Positions 1 to 6,091 of a stretch of 25,303 nt of DNA are shown piece by piece. The stretch covers positions 1-25,303 of the forward strand of contig JBGSUL010000059.1 of assembly GCA_041736155.1 (NCBI GenBank), in the 5' to 3' direction. The position numbers were made by a program, and so were the translations under genes. The notes beneath the pieces are model-generated. The model worked only from the letters and a program-made list of their open reading frames with translations, was not told the origin of the DNA and did not search any database. This DNA comes from JANPLN01 sp041736155 (lineage in GTDB: Bacteria; Bdellovibrionota; Bdellovibrionia; Bdellovibrionales; JAGQZY01). How positions within the stretch are numbered: the first letter of the stretch is position 1; each line of letters starts with the position of its first letter.

Positions 1-164
1 AAAACATTACAACGAAGAGCGTCCACACAGTTCACTTGATTACTTAACACCAAAAGAATTTGCACATCAGGAAAAGGCTGTGTTACAGAAGAAAAATAAT
101 TTACTGGCACTAAAAACGGGGTAAAGGTCATTTATACTGCCACAGCGATACCAGTAATGCGTCA
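1..164 (+). mobile_element. Right end of an IS3-family insertion sequence (left copy)
   Basis: This is the 3' end of an IS3-family element whose body lies to the left of the window. It contains the last 40 codons of the transposase and about 40 bp of non-coding end running to a TCA at 162-164, which fits the TG...CA termini of IS3-family elements. The first 141 bases are repeated exactly, in reverse complement, at the right end of the window (25163-25303). From 142 to 165 the two copies differ at only four positions (142, 143, 155, 158), after which similarity stops. That boundary marks the element's end. No target duplication can be tested because only one end is present. Confidence 0.8.
2..124 (+). 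CDS. IS3-family transposase OrfB, C-terminal fragment (partial)
   Basis: The open frame enters from the left edge and ends with TAA at 122-124, giving 40 residues. It contains the block YNEERPHSSLDYLTPKEF, the hallmark end of the DDE integrase core (rve) domain in IS3-family OrfB proteins. The catalytic DDE residues lie upstream, outside the window. In this family OrfB is normally made by -1 frameshifting from OrfA and catalyses copy-out-paste-in transposition; that part cannot be seen here. The same 40 codons occur on the minus strand at the right end of the window. Confidence 0.85.
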   Translation, partial: KHYNEERPHSSLDYLTPKEFAHQEKAVLQKKNNLLALKTG

Positions 165-192
165 AATCCTCGTCGCATGAGTAAACATGAAG

Positions 193-216
193 TCCTGAGC
201 GGAGCGAAGGATCTCG
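193..216 (+). repeat. Dispersed 24-bp intergenic repeat, copy 1
   Basis: A 24-bp sequence with core GAGCGGAGCGAAGGATCTCG. An exact copy lies in reverse complement at 16497-16520 immediately after the nfu stop codon, a diverged copy lies at 1013-1033, and a short inverted piece (GAGATCCTTCG) lies at 793-803. The unit is partly self-complementary (TCCT...AGGA). All copies are intergenic. Confidence 0.6.
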
Positions 217-222
217 CCCTCT

Positions 223-271
223 CAATTTAAACTAAATGCATTACAGAACAACTCGTGAATTAAAAAGATGA
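223..271 (+). repeat. Intergenic repeat upstream of the GspG-like gene
   Basis: About 49 bp that align by eye with 802-850 in the same orientation. Shared blocks include AATT(T/A)AA, TAAATGCATT and GAATTAAAA. The two copies lie on either side of the GspG-like gene at 364-777, and each is next to a piece of the GAAGGATCTC repeat, so that small gene sits between related repeats. Confidence 0.45.
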
Positions 272-363
272 CTCAAGTGTTCCCATTACCTGCTCAGGGG
301 GAATGACATATTATAAGTTGTGAGTCTAAGTTGTCTCCAGACACGAAACAACAAGGAGAACTT

Positions 364-777
364 ATGTTTTTGCTCACTTTACTATTTGCATCGTTAAGCA
401 TTGCCCCCAAAAAGGCCGCAGCCGATCCTTCTTCACTCAAATTCCAATCTGCCAAACAAGGCGCTGAGCAATTTTCTTATATTCTGGACATGTATTATGT
501 TGATTGCCGTGATTTTCCGGAACGGCTCCAATTCCTCGCAGAGAAGCCAAACAATTGCAAAAATTGGGGACCCCATCCCTATCTAGCAAAAATTTCTTTA
601 GATCCGTGGGATCAGCCTTGGATCTATCAACGTGTTGATTCTAAAAATTGGAAACTTATTAGTTACGGAGCTGACAAAAAAGAGGGCGGAACCGCAGACG
701 ATGCAGATATAATTTTACAAGGAACGGCCCCCAAATTTTTATATAAGAGACCGCCCCACTCACTGCCTCAGCAATAG
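364..777 (+). CDS. Secreted GspG-like pseudopilin head domain without prepilin leader
   Basis: A protein of 137 residues. The ATG at 364 is preceded by AAGGAG (353-358) at 5-nt spacing, so it is preferred over an in-frame TTG at 331. Residues 1-20 look like a Sec signal peptide. The rest matches the globular domain of type II secretion major pseudopilin GspG: 'DPWDQPWIYQR' followed by 'SYGADKKEGGTADDADI', the conserved segment around the calcium site. The usual N-terminal part of GspG, the prepilin peptidase site (GFTLIE) and long hydrophobic helix, is absent, so it cannot assemble into a pseudopilus in the normal way. Two cysteines (in VDCRD and NNCKN) could form a disulfide. No type II secretion genes are adjacent. 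It may be a free-standing periplasmic or secreted protein derived from GspG, or a degenerate copy. Confidence 0.75.
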   Translation: MFLLTLLFASLSIAPKKAAADPSSLKFQSAKQGAEQFSYILDMYYVDCRDFPERLQFLAEKPNNCKNWGPHPYLAKISLDPWDQPWIYQRVDSKNWKLISYGADKKEGGTADDADIILQGTAPKFLYKRPPHSLPQQ

Positions 778-792
778 TATTTACGGGCATCT

Positions 793-850
793 GAGATCCT
801 TCGAATTAAAGTAAATGCATTTCTGAGCCGGTCGCGAATTAAAATGATTA
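793..850 (+). repeat. Repeat block downstream of the GspG-like gene
   Basis: Starts with GAGATCCTTCG (793-803), an inverted piece of the dispersed 24-bp repeat, and continues as the diverged second copy of the 223-271 repeat (AATTAAAGTAAATGCATT, then GAATTAAAATGATT). Confidence 0.4.
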
Positions 851-859
851 GGCTCTATT

Positions 860-970
860 CAGTCAATCAGCAGCAGCATCGGCATCTGTTGCAGTGTCAG
901 TTCGGTTTGCAGAGAGCATCTAAAACAGGACTAAAACTGTTTCTGATGCCGATACTGCTGCCGACGACTG
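860..970. repeat. Long imperfect inverted repeat (possible hairpin RNA or small mobile remnant)
   Basis: The arms at about 860-886 and 945-970 are nearly complementary (left CAGCAGCATCGGCATC, right GATGCCGATACTGCTG), with weaker pairing continuing inward. A single-stranded copy would fold into a hairpin of roughly 110 nt. An open frame across it (844-1074, +) has no ribosome-binding site and no recognisable protein features, so I treat the stretch as non-coding. It lies between the GspG-like gene and the terminator of the FKBP gene; no further gene is seen in 778-1108. Confidence 0.45.
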
Positions 971-1012
971 AAAATAGCACTGCCATTGTTAAAAAATGCA
1001 GGTTTCCTGAAC

Positions 1013-1033
1013 TGAGCGAAGCGAAGGACCTCG
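1013..1033 (+). repeat. Dispersed intergenic repeat, diverged copy
   Basis: TGAGCGAAGCGAAGGACCTCG, related to the exact copies at 193-216 and 16497-16520 with a few changes. Confidence 0.5.
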
Positions 1034-1054
1034 CATTAAACCCTCATTCAAGGC

Positions 1055-1082
1055 AAAAAAAAGCCCCGCTTTAAGCGAGGCT
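1055..1082 (-). terminator. Intrinsic terminator of the FKBP gene
   Basis: Read on the minus strand: AGCCTCGCT, a 3-nt loop, AGCGGGGCT, then eight T. With one G-U pair the 9-bp stem is fully paired in the minus-strand RNA, whereas the plus strand gives a C-A mismatch and a shorter T run. It starts 27 nt after the FKBP stop codon. Confidence 0.85.
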
Positions 1083-1108
1083 TTTCGCAAGTTCACTGTC
1101 TGTGAAAC

Positions 1109-1834
1109 TTATTTTTTCATTGTTGGCTTGCCAGCAGGAGCCGCAGCCGCTTTTGCTTCTTCTTTTACAACTTCGATAAGTTCAACTTCGAACTTAAGAG
1201 CTGCACCTGGCTTAATGACAGGAGGAGCGCCGCGATCTTTGTAAGCGATTTCAGATGGGCAAACAAGAATAGCTTTTCCGCCCACTTTCATTTTTTGAAC
1301 GCCTTCTGTCCAACACGGGATTACACCGTTTAATGGGAAAGTCGCAGGAGTTCCACGATCTTTAGAGCTGTCAAAGACAGTTCCATCACGAAGTGTTCCA
1401 TGGTAGTGAACTTTTACTTTATCAGTAGCTACAGGAGCAGCGCCTGTTCCAGCAGTCACTTCACGATAGATCATTCCAGATTCTGTTTTTGTAGAACCTG
1501 TTTCTTTTGCTTCTTTTTCTAGGAAAGAAGTCGCTTCTTTCTTTTCTTTTTCAGCAAAAAGAGCAGATCTTTTTTGGATGAGTTCAGAAAGACCAGGAAG
1601 TTGCGTTTTGATGTCCACTTCTTCTTTAGCGTCTTTCAAACCATCATAAAGACCTTTTCTGAAAACTTTTAATTCAGAATCGGACAATTGGAAGATTTGA
1701 AGTTTTTTGCCTGTTTCGTATGCAACAGCATAAACTTTCTTTTCATCATCAGTTTTAGGACTTGCAGTTCCACCTTGGCAGTTGACAAGTGCCAACCCAA
1801 ACAAAGATAGAAAAATAATATTAAGCGCTTTCAT
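1109..1834 (-). CDS. FKBP-type peptidyl-prolyl isomerase, lipoprotein (FkpA/Mip-like)
   Basis: A 241-residue exported foldase that speeds cis-trans isomerisation of prolyl bonds. A hydrophobic leader ends in a plausible lipobox with Cys19 (LALVNC), so it is probably anchored in the outer membrane. Residues about 30-115 are helical and charged like the dimerisation domain of FkpA/Mip proteins. Residues about 135-223 form the FKBP domain, with 'VKVHYHGTLRDGTVFDSS' and the expected ligand-pocket residues: Tyr144, Phe154, Asp155, Val171, Ile172, Trp175 and Tyr198. The tail is rich in Ala, Lys and Pro. The start is supported by AAGGAG 8 nt upstream. It has its own promoter candidate (1867-1894) and a strong terminator, so it is likely monocistronic. 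The family assignment is firm; the substrate is unknown. Confidence 0.93.
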   Translation of the reverse strand: MKALNIIFLSLFGLALVNCQGGTASPKTDDEKKVYAVAYETGKKLQIFQLSDSELKVFRKGLYDGLKDAKEEVDIKTQLPGLSELIQKRSALFAEKEKKEATSFLEKEAKETGSTKTESGMIYREVTAGTGAAPVATDKVKVHYHGTLRDGTVFDSSKDRGTPATFPLNGVIPCWTEGVQKMKVGGKAILVCPSEIAYKDRGAPPVIKPGAALKFEVELIEVVKEEAKAAAAPAGKPTMKK

Positions 1835-1866
1835 GTTGGTATCTCCTTATGTTCAATTCGTTATTA

Positions 1867-1894
1867 ATAATAATGTTCCTTTAATATTTTTCAA
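1867..1894 (-). promoter_or_regulatory. Sigma70-like promoter of the FKBP gene
   Basis: Minus strand: -35 TTGAAA at 1894-1889, a 16-bp spacer, -10 TATTAT at 1872-1867. Each box differs from consensus at one position. The predicted transcript starts near 1860, giving a short leader to the ATG at 1834. Confidence 0.6.
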
Positions 1895-1937
1895 ACTTAT
1901 TTCTAGACATCTTGCGGCTAAAAATATGTTTTCGCAA

Positions 1938-4394
1938 CTAAGCTTTTAAACCACCCGTGTGATTCACGTACTCCTGCTGAGAAAAATCATCAACTTGAAT
2001 CGCCTGCCAACGCAATTCTGCTGCTTTTTTAACCTGACTGTACTCATCTTGAGTAATCACATTCTTACTCAAAGCTTCGTCATAAATGAGATCTGACTTA
2101 ATTTTTGGAAGCTTTTTGTCGCGAATGGCCTGGCGGACTTTTTTCTCAATTTTTTCCGACTGCTTGACCGCTTTAAAAGCACGATCCAAAAGACCCAAAC
2201 CGACATTCTCCTCCGTCGGGATATAAACCCCGTCCGTGAGGCGATCCCGTTGAGGTGTGTCCTCTTGAATCATTTGTGCCACCTTATGGCTGAGATAATC
2301 GGATGTTCCTGCCGAGAAGGCATTCATACGACACCACCAGCTGAGTGGACCACGGAAGAACCATGTTAATCCTGGCACTTTTAAATTGGCAAAGAGACCC
2401 TCAAAGCCACCTTGAATTTCTCGCATCGCCATATCCAAACTGTATTTGGCAATAAGGAGATCTTCCTTTTTTCCTTCGTGCTCGAAACGTTTTAATGTGG
2501 ACGAAGCCAAATACATCCAACCCAAAATATCAGCAAAACGTCCAGTGATTTTTCCCTTCATCTTTAGCTGTCCGCCCAATGTACCCATAGCGATATCCGC
2601 TAAAATAGCAAAGGACGCCGAAGCCCAAGATAATTTTTGATAGTAGCGGCGTAGAGGTCCACCTGGCGTACAAACAAAATAACCACGCGTGCAACTGAGC
2701 ACAAACGAACGGAAAAGATTATGCACGACATGGCCGACATGTCCCCAGAACGCACGATCAAACCCTTGCACATCATTTTTCTCAACGGCTGCTACTTCTT
2801 TATAAGCATAGGGATGCGCACGCAGAGCGCCCTGCCCAAAGATGATCAATGTGCGAGTCATGATGTTCGCACCCTCCACCGTGATAGCAATCGGTGCCGC
2901 AATATAACCGTGACCTATCGTATTACGGGGCCCAAGTGAAATTCCCGCACCACCTAAAATATCCATAGAGTCGTTGAGTACGTGCCTCATCATTTCTGTA
3001 TTGTAGTACTTAGCAATAGCCGTCACGACCGGTGGTTTAATGCCTTTATCAATGGCGCCAGCTGTAAATTTGCGACACGCCTCCATAATGTAAGTCTTGC
3101 CGACAATTTTCGCGATCGCTTCTTCTACACCCTCAAGTTTTCCAATGGAAACCCCAAACTGTTTACGATTGGTCACGTGCGCCGAAATCACTCGCGTGGC
3201 CAATTTACCTGCACCTGAACCTTGCGACGGCAGCGAAATTCCTCGCCCCGCAGATAAACAATCCATCAGCATCGTCCAACCACGACCACACCCTTCGCGG
3301 CCACCGACAACACAGTCTTCAAGATCGATAACAACATCTTTCCCTTGTGTTGGACAATTGTAGAAGGGAACACCGAGAGGATCGTGGCGTTGACCAATAA
3401 TCACTCCGGGAGTTTTGCTTGGAATCAGCGCGCAGGTGATTCCCACATCGTCTTGTCCCAAACCTAAAAGATTATTTGGATCGCGCAAGCGGAACGCCAC
3501 TCCTAATAAAGTGGAGATTGCAGCGAGTGTGATCCAACGTTTGTTCCAACTTAATTTTATATATAATTTGCCATCAGCACCTTTAAAAACTTCGCCCGAG
3601 GCTTGAATTGATCCAGCATCACTGCCAGCGCCTGGCTCTGTCAGAGCAAAACACGGGATCTCTTCACCAAATGCCAAACGCGATAAATATTTTTTCTTTT
3701 GTGCTTCTGTTCCATAATGCAAAAGCAATTCGGCAGGTCCCAAAGAGTTAGGCACCATGACCAAGACACCGAGTGGAACCGAACGCGCTGAAATTTTAGC
3801 GATCACCTCTGAGTGAGCAAGTGCGGAAAATCCCAACCCACCATGCTCTTCGGGAATGATCATGCCGAAGAATTTTTCTTTTTTTATAAAATCCCAAATC
3901 TCTTGGGGCAACTCACGTGTTTGCCAAAAGTCCCAGTCCTTGACCATTTTACAGAGCTGAGTCACTTTCGTGTCCATAAACTCTTGTTCTTTTTTGGTTA
4001 ACTCAGGATATGTCTCTTTGAGAATTTTTTTAAAGTTGGGTTTGCCAGAAAAAAGTTCTGACTCGATCCACACAACACCTGCTTCGAGAGCCGTTCTCTC
4101 TGTCTCAGAAATTTTGGGAATCAACTGCAATGCTTTAAACATTTTAAGAATACCACTCGACACAAGCACGGCGCGCAGAGGAGGAATGTTCCAGATCACG
4201 GCAATCACGAGGTAAATAACCATCACTGCACAGGGGGCATTGAACCCCACAAGCGCGGCGGCACCGAGAAGACTCCACAAAATAAGAGGCGCTTTCCAGT
4301 AACCAAAAAGTATAACCAAACCCAAAATTGAGAGGAAATACGTCCAAAAACACTCGCCTAGCATGAAGCCTAAATAACTATTGAATAAATCCAC
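1938..4394 (-). CDS. fadE: Acyl-CoA dehydrogenase FadE
   Basis: FAD-dependent acyl-CoA dehydrogenase for the first step of fatty-acid beta-oxidation, making trans-2-enoyl-CoA. About 818 residues, close to E. coli FadE (814). The N-terminus has hydrophobic segments that anchor the protein to the membrane. The dehydrogenase core follows ('FGMIIPEEHGGLGFS', then 'ALTEPGAGSDAG' near residue 250, then 'ITVEGANIMTRTLIIFGQGA'). The C-terminal third is the FadE-specific extension (DUF1974). I chose GTG at 4394 because GGGAG (4401-4405) lies 6 nt upstream and the length matches the family. In-frame starts at 4424 (ATG) and 4451 (TTG) exist, but the TTG lies upstream of the transcript start predicted from the -10 box at 4455-4460. 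No other beta-oxidation gene is adjacent. Confidence 0.95.
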   Translation of the reverse strand: MDLFNSYLGFMLGECFWTYFLSILGLVILFGYWKAPLILWSLLGAAALVGFNAPCAVMVIYLVIAVIWNIPPLRAVLVSSGILKMFKALQLIPKISETERTALEAGVVWIESELFSGKPNFKKILKETYPELTKKEQEFMDTKVTQLCKMVKDWDFWQTRELPQEIWDFIKKEKFFGMIIPEEHGGLGFSALAHSEVIAKISARSVPLGVLVMVPNSLGPAELLLHYGTEAQKKKYLSRLAFGEEIPCFALTEPGAGSDAGSIQASGEVFKGADGKLYIKLSWNKRWITLAAISTLLGVAFRLRDPNNLLGLGQDDVGITCALIPSKTPGVIIGQRHDPLGVPFYNCPTQGKDVVIDLEDCVVGGREGCGRGWTMLMDCLSAGRGISLPSQGSGAGKLATRVISAHVTNRKQFGVSIGKLEGVEEAIAKIVGKTYIMEACRKFTAGAIDKGIKPPVVTAIAKYYNTEMMRHVLNDSMDILGGAGISLGPRNTIGHGYIAAPIAITVEGANIMTRTLIIFGQGALRAHPYAYKEVAAVEKNDVQGFDRAFWGHVGHVVHNLFRSFVLSCTRGYFVCTPGGPLRRYYQKLSWASASFAILADIAMGTLGGQLKMKGKITGRFADILGWMYLASSTLKRFEHEGKKEDLLIAKYSLDMAMREIQGGFEGLFANLKVPGLTWFFRGPLSWWCRMNAFSAGTSDYLSHKVAQMIQEDTPQRDRLTDGVYIPTEENVGLGLLDRAFKAVKQSEKIEKKVRQAIRDKKLPKIKSDLIYDEALSKNVITQDEYSQVKKAAELRWQAIQVDDFSQQEYVNHTGGLKA

Positions 4395-4454
4395 GATGAG
4401 CTCCCTGTAAATATTTGCTATCATTGTAGGGGATGCGGACTGTTTTAACAAGTC

Positions 4455-4460
4455 ATTATA
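4455..4460 (-). promoter_or_regulatory. -10 element of the fadE promoter
   Basis: A perfect TATAAT on the minus strand, placing the transcript start near 4448. No convincing -35 box is visible at 16-18 bp, so the promoter may need an activator. A start near 4448 would exclude the longest fadE reading frame (TTG at 4451). Confidence 0.45.
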
Positions 4461-4533
4461 GGGACTTACAATACTGCTCTGAGAAAACCCAAGGTGTTTT
4501 ACTTATAGGTTCCAAAATGGGTCATTAGTAATA

Positions 4534-4561
4534 TTGATTGACCCTTATCTTAAACAATAAT
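4534..4561 (+). promoter_or_regulatory. Candidate promoter of the C-rich-loop small RNA
   Basis: TTGATT (4534-4539), a 16-bp spacer and AATAAT (4556-4561), matching the sigma70 consensus at 4/6 and 5/6. A transcript would start near 4568, just before the hairpin series. It points away from fadE. Confidence 0.4.
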
Positions 4562-4567
4562 TTCTAT

Positions 4568-4737
4568 TTTTTAAAAGTCTTCTTTATAACTGTTCTTGTC
4601 TTGTGATGCTGCAAACCCCAAAGCACTTCACGAGCGAGATAAACCCCTTATCTCGATGACCCAATTAAGAGATCCCCCCAAAAAAATCTCAAGATTGAAA
4701 ACTCTCGGTGCCCCCCACCGAGAGGTTACTTTTTTTC
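4568..4737 (+). ncRNA. Candidate small RNA with four C-rich hairpin loops
   Basis: Four consecutive stems, each with a run of C in its loop. H1: GTGA/TGCT pairs with AGCA/TCAC (4603-4631), loop containing ACCCC. H2: CGAGATAA with TTATCTCG (4635-4655, perfect 8 bp), loop ACCCC. H3: GAGAT with ATCTC (4669-4690), loop of six C then six A. H4: CTCTCGGTG with CACCGAGAG (4702-4724, perfect 9 bp), loop CCCCC, followed within 6 nt by seven T (4730-4736). The T run and the upstream promoter candidate favour the plus strand. C-rich loops are known in bacterial small RNAs that bind G-rich ribosome-binding sites. Whether this locus is transcribed is unknown. Confidence 0.5.
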
Positions 4738-4906
4738 CGAACATTCTAAAATGACTGGAGCTGTCGTTGCTCGGTCGGGCCATTCGCGCGAAGTACCCTG
4801 TGTACATCTTGCTCATGGCCCTCTGTCGCGCCTCGGCTGCAGTCATTTTAGAATGTTCGGGCCTCTTGAGGGTTGTTGCACGCTCGATCGCCGTCATTTT
4901 AAAGTG
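4737..4906. repeat. Perfect 21-bp inverted repeat with a third partial arm
   Basis: The arm 4737-4757 (containing CATTCTAAAATGACTG) is exactly complementary to 4840-4860, with an 82-nt spacer. Within the spacer, GGGCCAT (4777-4783) pairs with ATGGCCC (4815-4821), so the whole could fold into one long hairpin. A third partial arm, GTCATTTTA, lies at 4893-4901. No flanking target duplication is visible. Open frames cover it on both strands, but none has a ribosome-binding site or a recognisable domain. It could be a small non-autonomous mobile element or a regulatory site; I cannot tell which. Confidence 0.6.
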
Positions 4907-4993
4907 CTTGAGTCCGCTGGGGCGGCTTATGAAGCTGCATGGACCTAGGTCTGTGAATGGTTATTGCATTGGAATACCCTGCTGGGGGTTTCC

Positions 4994-5206
4994 ATGTCTT
5001 ATCTTAAAGAAAACATCAAGAATTCTGTCCTTGAACGTCTTGAGCAAATTCGCGCTTTTTTAAAGTCCATGAATCAATGCGCCTTGTGTTCCGAACCCCT
5101 GACATTGATTCATGAAATCGATAACAATGACGCCTTTGTCAAAGAGACCGCTTTCTGCTCACAATGTCAGCTTACCGTGCGCGAAAAAGACCATTCTCTC
5201 CATTAA
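4994..5206 (+). CDS. Small zinc-ribbon protein
   Basis: A 70-residue cytoplasmic protein with no signal peptide. An N-terminal helix rich in charged residues (about 1-27) is followed by two CxxC pairs, Cys29/Cys32 (CALC) and Cys55/Cys58 (CSQC), spaced as in a zinc ribbon. The ATG at 4994 is preceded by GGGGG at 4984-4988; an in-frame ATG at 4964 would add ten residues without a ribosome-binding site. The function is not recognised; small proteins of this kind often bind nucleic acid or a protein partner. The ribosome-binding site shares CTGGGGG with those of two envelope genes in this window (17689 and 23724). Confidence 0.7.
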   Translation: MSYLKENIKNSVLERLEQIRAFLKSMNQCALCSEPLTLIHEIDNNDAFVKETAFCSQCQLTVREKDHSLH

Positions 5207-5233
5207 GTGCGAATAAACTTCACATATTTATAC

Positions 5234-5307
5234 TGAGAGCACTTCTCTGCACCCTCGGGTGCCCGTGAGCTACGCTCTCAAACGAGGGCTAAAGCTCTCT
5301 GCGCCCT
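5234..5307 (+). promoter_or_regulatory. Structured leader upstream of the cyclophilin gene
   Basis: TGAGAGC (5234-5240) pairs with GCTCTCA (5274-5280) and encloses a tight hairpin, GCACCC/GGGTGC (5249-5262). A further stem, AGGGC/GCCCT (5285-5307), follows, and its loop contains GCTCTC, which could pair with the first arm instead. The alternatives resemble a switching leader, but the sequence matches no riboswitch class I know. It could equally be a terminator or repeat remnant after the zinc-ribbon gene. Confidence 0.3.
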
Positions 5308-5398
5308 AGCAACCTGAGTCAATAATTTGACGATGTCATTTTTTTGGTGTCAAAAACGCCGAATATTTACTATTTTAAAATCTCTGATGAGGTACATC

Positions 5399-6085
5399 AT
5401 GCTGAGCAAAAATAAACAAAACGTTTTATCTTCGGGAGCTCTTCTGCAAAGAATTTTTGCTCTCGGCTTAGCCACAGCATTTTGCATCTTTGTCACCTCG
5501 GCATTTGCAAAAACACCTGAGCCTAAACCTGCGACCGCGACCCCTGCCACAAAGACCCCCACTAGCAAAGGAGCTACTAAAATGTCTAATCCCACCGTTA
5601 TTATCGTAACTAACAAAGGCACTATGGAAGCTGAACTGTGGGCTGACAAAGCCCCGCAAACGGTCCAAAACTTTCTCGCTTATGCAGATGAGAAGTTTTA
5701 CGACAACACGGTCTTCCATCGCGTCATTCCCAGTTTTATGGCGCAAGGCGGAGGCTTTACAGCCGACATGAAACAAAAACAAACCAAAGCCGCCATCAAA
5801 AACGAAGCCTCTGCGGAACTTAAAAATACTCGCGGAACTTTAGCCATGGCACGAACTATGGATATTGATAGCGCCACCAGCCAATTTTTTATTAATCTTG
5901 TCGACAATGATTTTCTCAACCACACCGGCAAGGGCATGCAAACTTATGGATATGCGGTCTTTGGCAAAGTGACAAAAGGTCTTGATGTTCTCGATACCAT
6001 TGCCAAAGTTCCCACAGGAACTTCGGGACCTCACGAGAACGTCCCTAAAGAACCTGTAGTAATTCTTTCGGTTCGAAAGAAATAA
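5399..6085 (+). CDS. Exported cyclophilin-type peptidyl-prolyl isomerase
   Basis: A 228-residue cyclophilin that catalyses prolyl cis-trans isomerisation during folding of exported proteins. The ATG at 5399 follows GAGG at 5389-5392 (6-nt spacing). The signal peptide ends near residue 37 (SAFA), then comes a Pro/Thr/Lys-rich linker (38-61), then the cyclophilin domain (about 65-226). Active-site residues are visible: Arg108, Phe113 and Gln116 in 'VFHRVIPSFMAQGG', Phe163/164 in 'SQFFIN', and His175 in 'FLNHTG'. Phenylalanine replaces the tryptophan of human cyclophilin A, as in bacterial PpiA/PpiB. An internal ATG at codon 62 (5582) has a better ribosome-binding site than the first start and would give a leaderless cytoplasmic form. 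The DedA gene follows after 6 nt, suggesting an operon. Confidence 0.93.
   Translation: MLSKNKQNVLSSGALLQRIFALGLATAFCIFVTSAFAKTPEPKPATATPATKTPTSKGATKMSNPTVIIVTNKGTMEAELWADKAPQTVQNFLAYADEKFYDNTVFHRVIPSFMAQGGGFTADMKQKQTKAAIKNEASAELKNTRGTLAMARTMDIDSATSQFFINLVDNDFLNHTGKGMQTYGYAVFGKVTKGLDVLDTIAKVPTGTSGPHENVPKEPVVILSVRKK
5567..5584 (+). promoter_or_regulatory. Strong internal ribosome-binding site and start within the cyclophilin gene
   Basis: AAAGGAG (5567-5573) lies 8 nt before an in-frame ATG (5582) at the exact boundary between linker and enzyme domain. The product would begin MSNPTVIIVTNKG, like a stand-alone cytoplasmic PpiB. Confidence 0.5.
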
Positions 6086-6091
6086 ATCCAC

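Noticed and set aside
844..1074. 76-residue plus-strand open frame
   Set aside because: It covers the imperfect hairpin and a dispersed repeat and ends in the terminator; no Shine-Dalgarno and no protein-like composition.
4628..4897. 89-residue open frame on the minus strand
   Set aside because: It lies across the small-RNA hairpins and the inverted repeat. Its sequence is explained by the repeats, and it has no ribosome-binding site or domain.
4751..5063. Two plus-strand open frames of 65 and 98 residues before and across the zinc-ribbon gene
   Set aside because: They overlap the inverted repeat and the zinc-ribbon gene in other frames, with no ribosome-binding site and no recognisable protein features.
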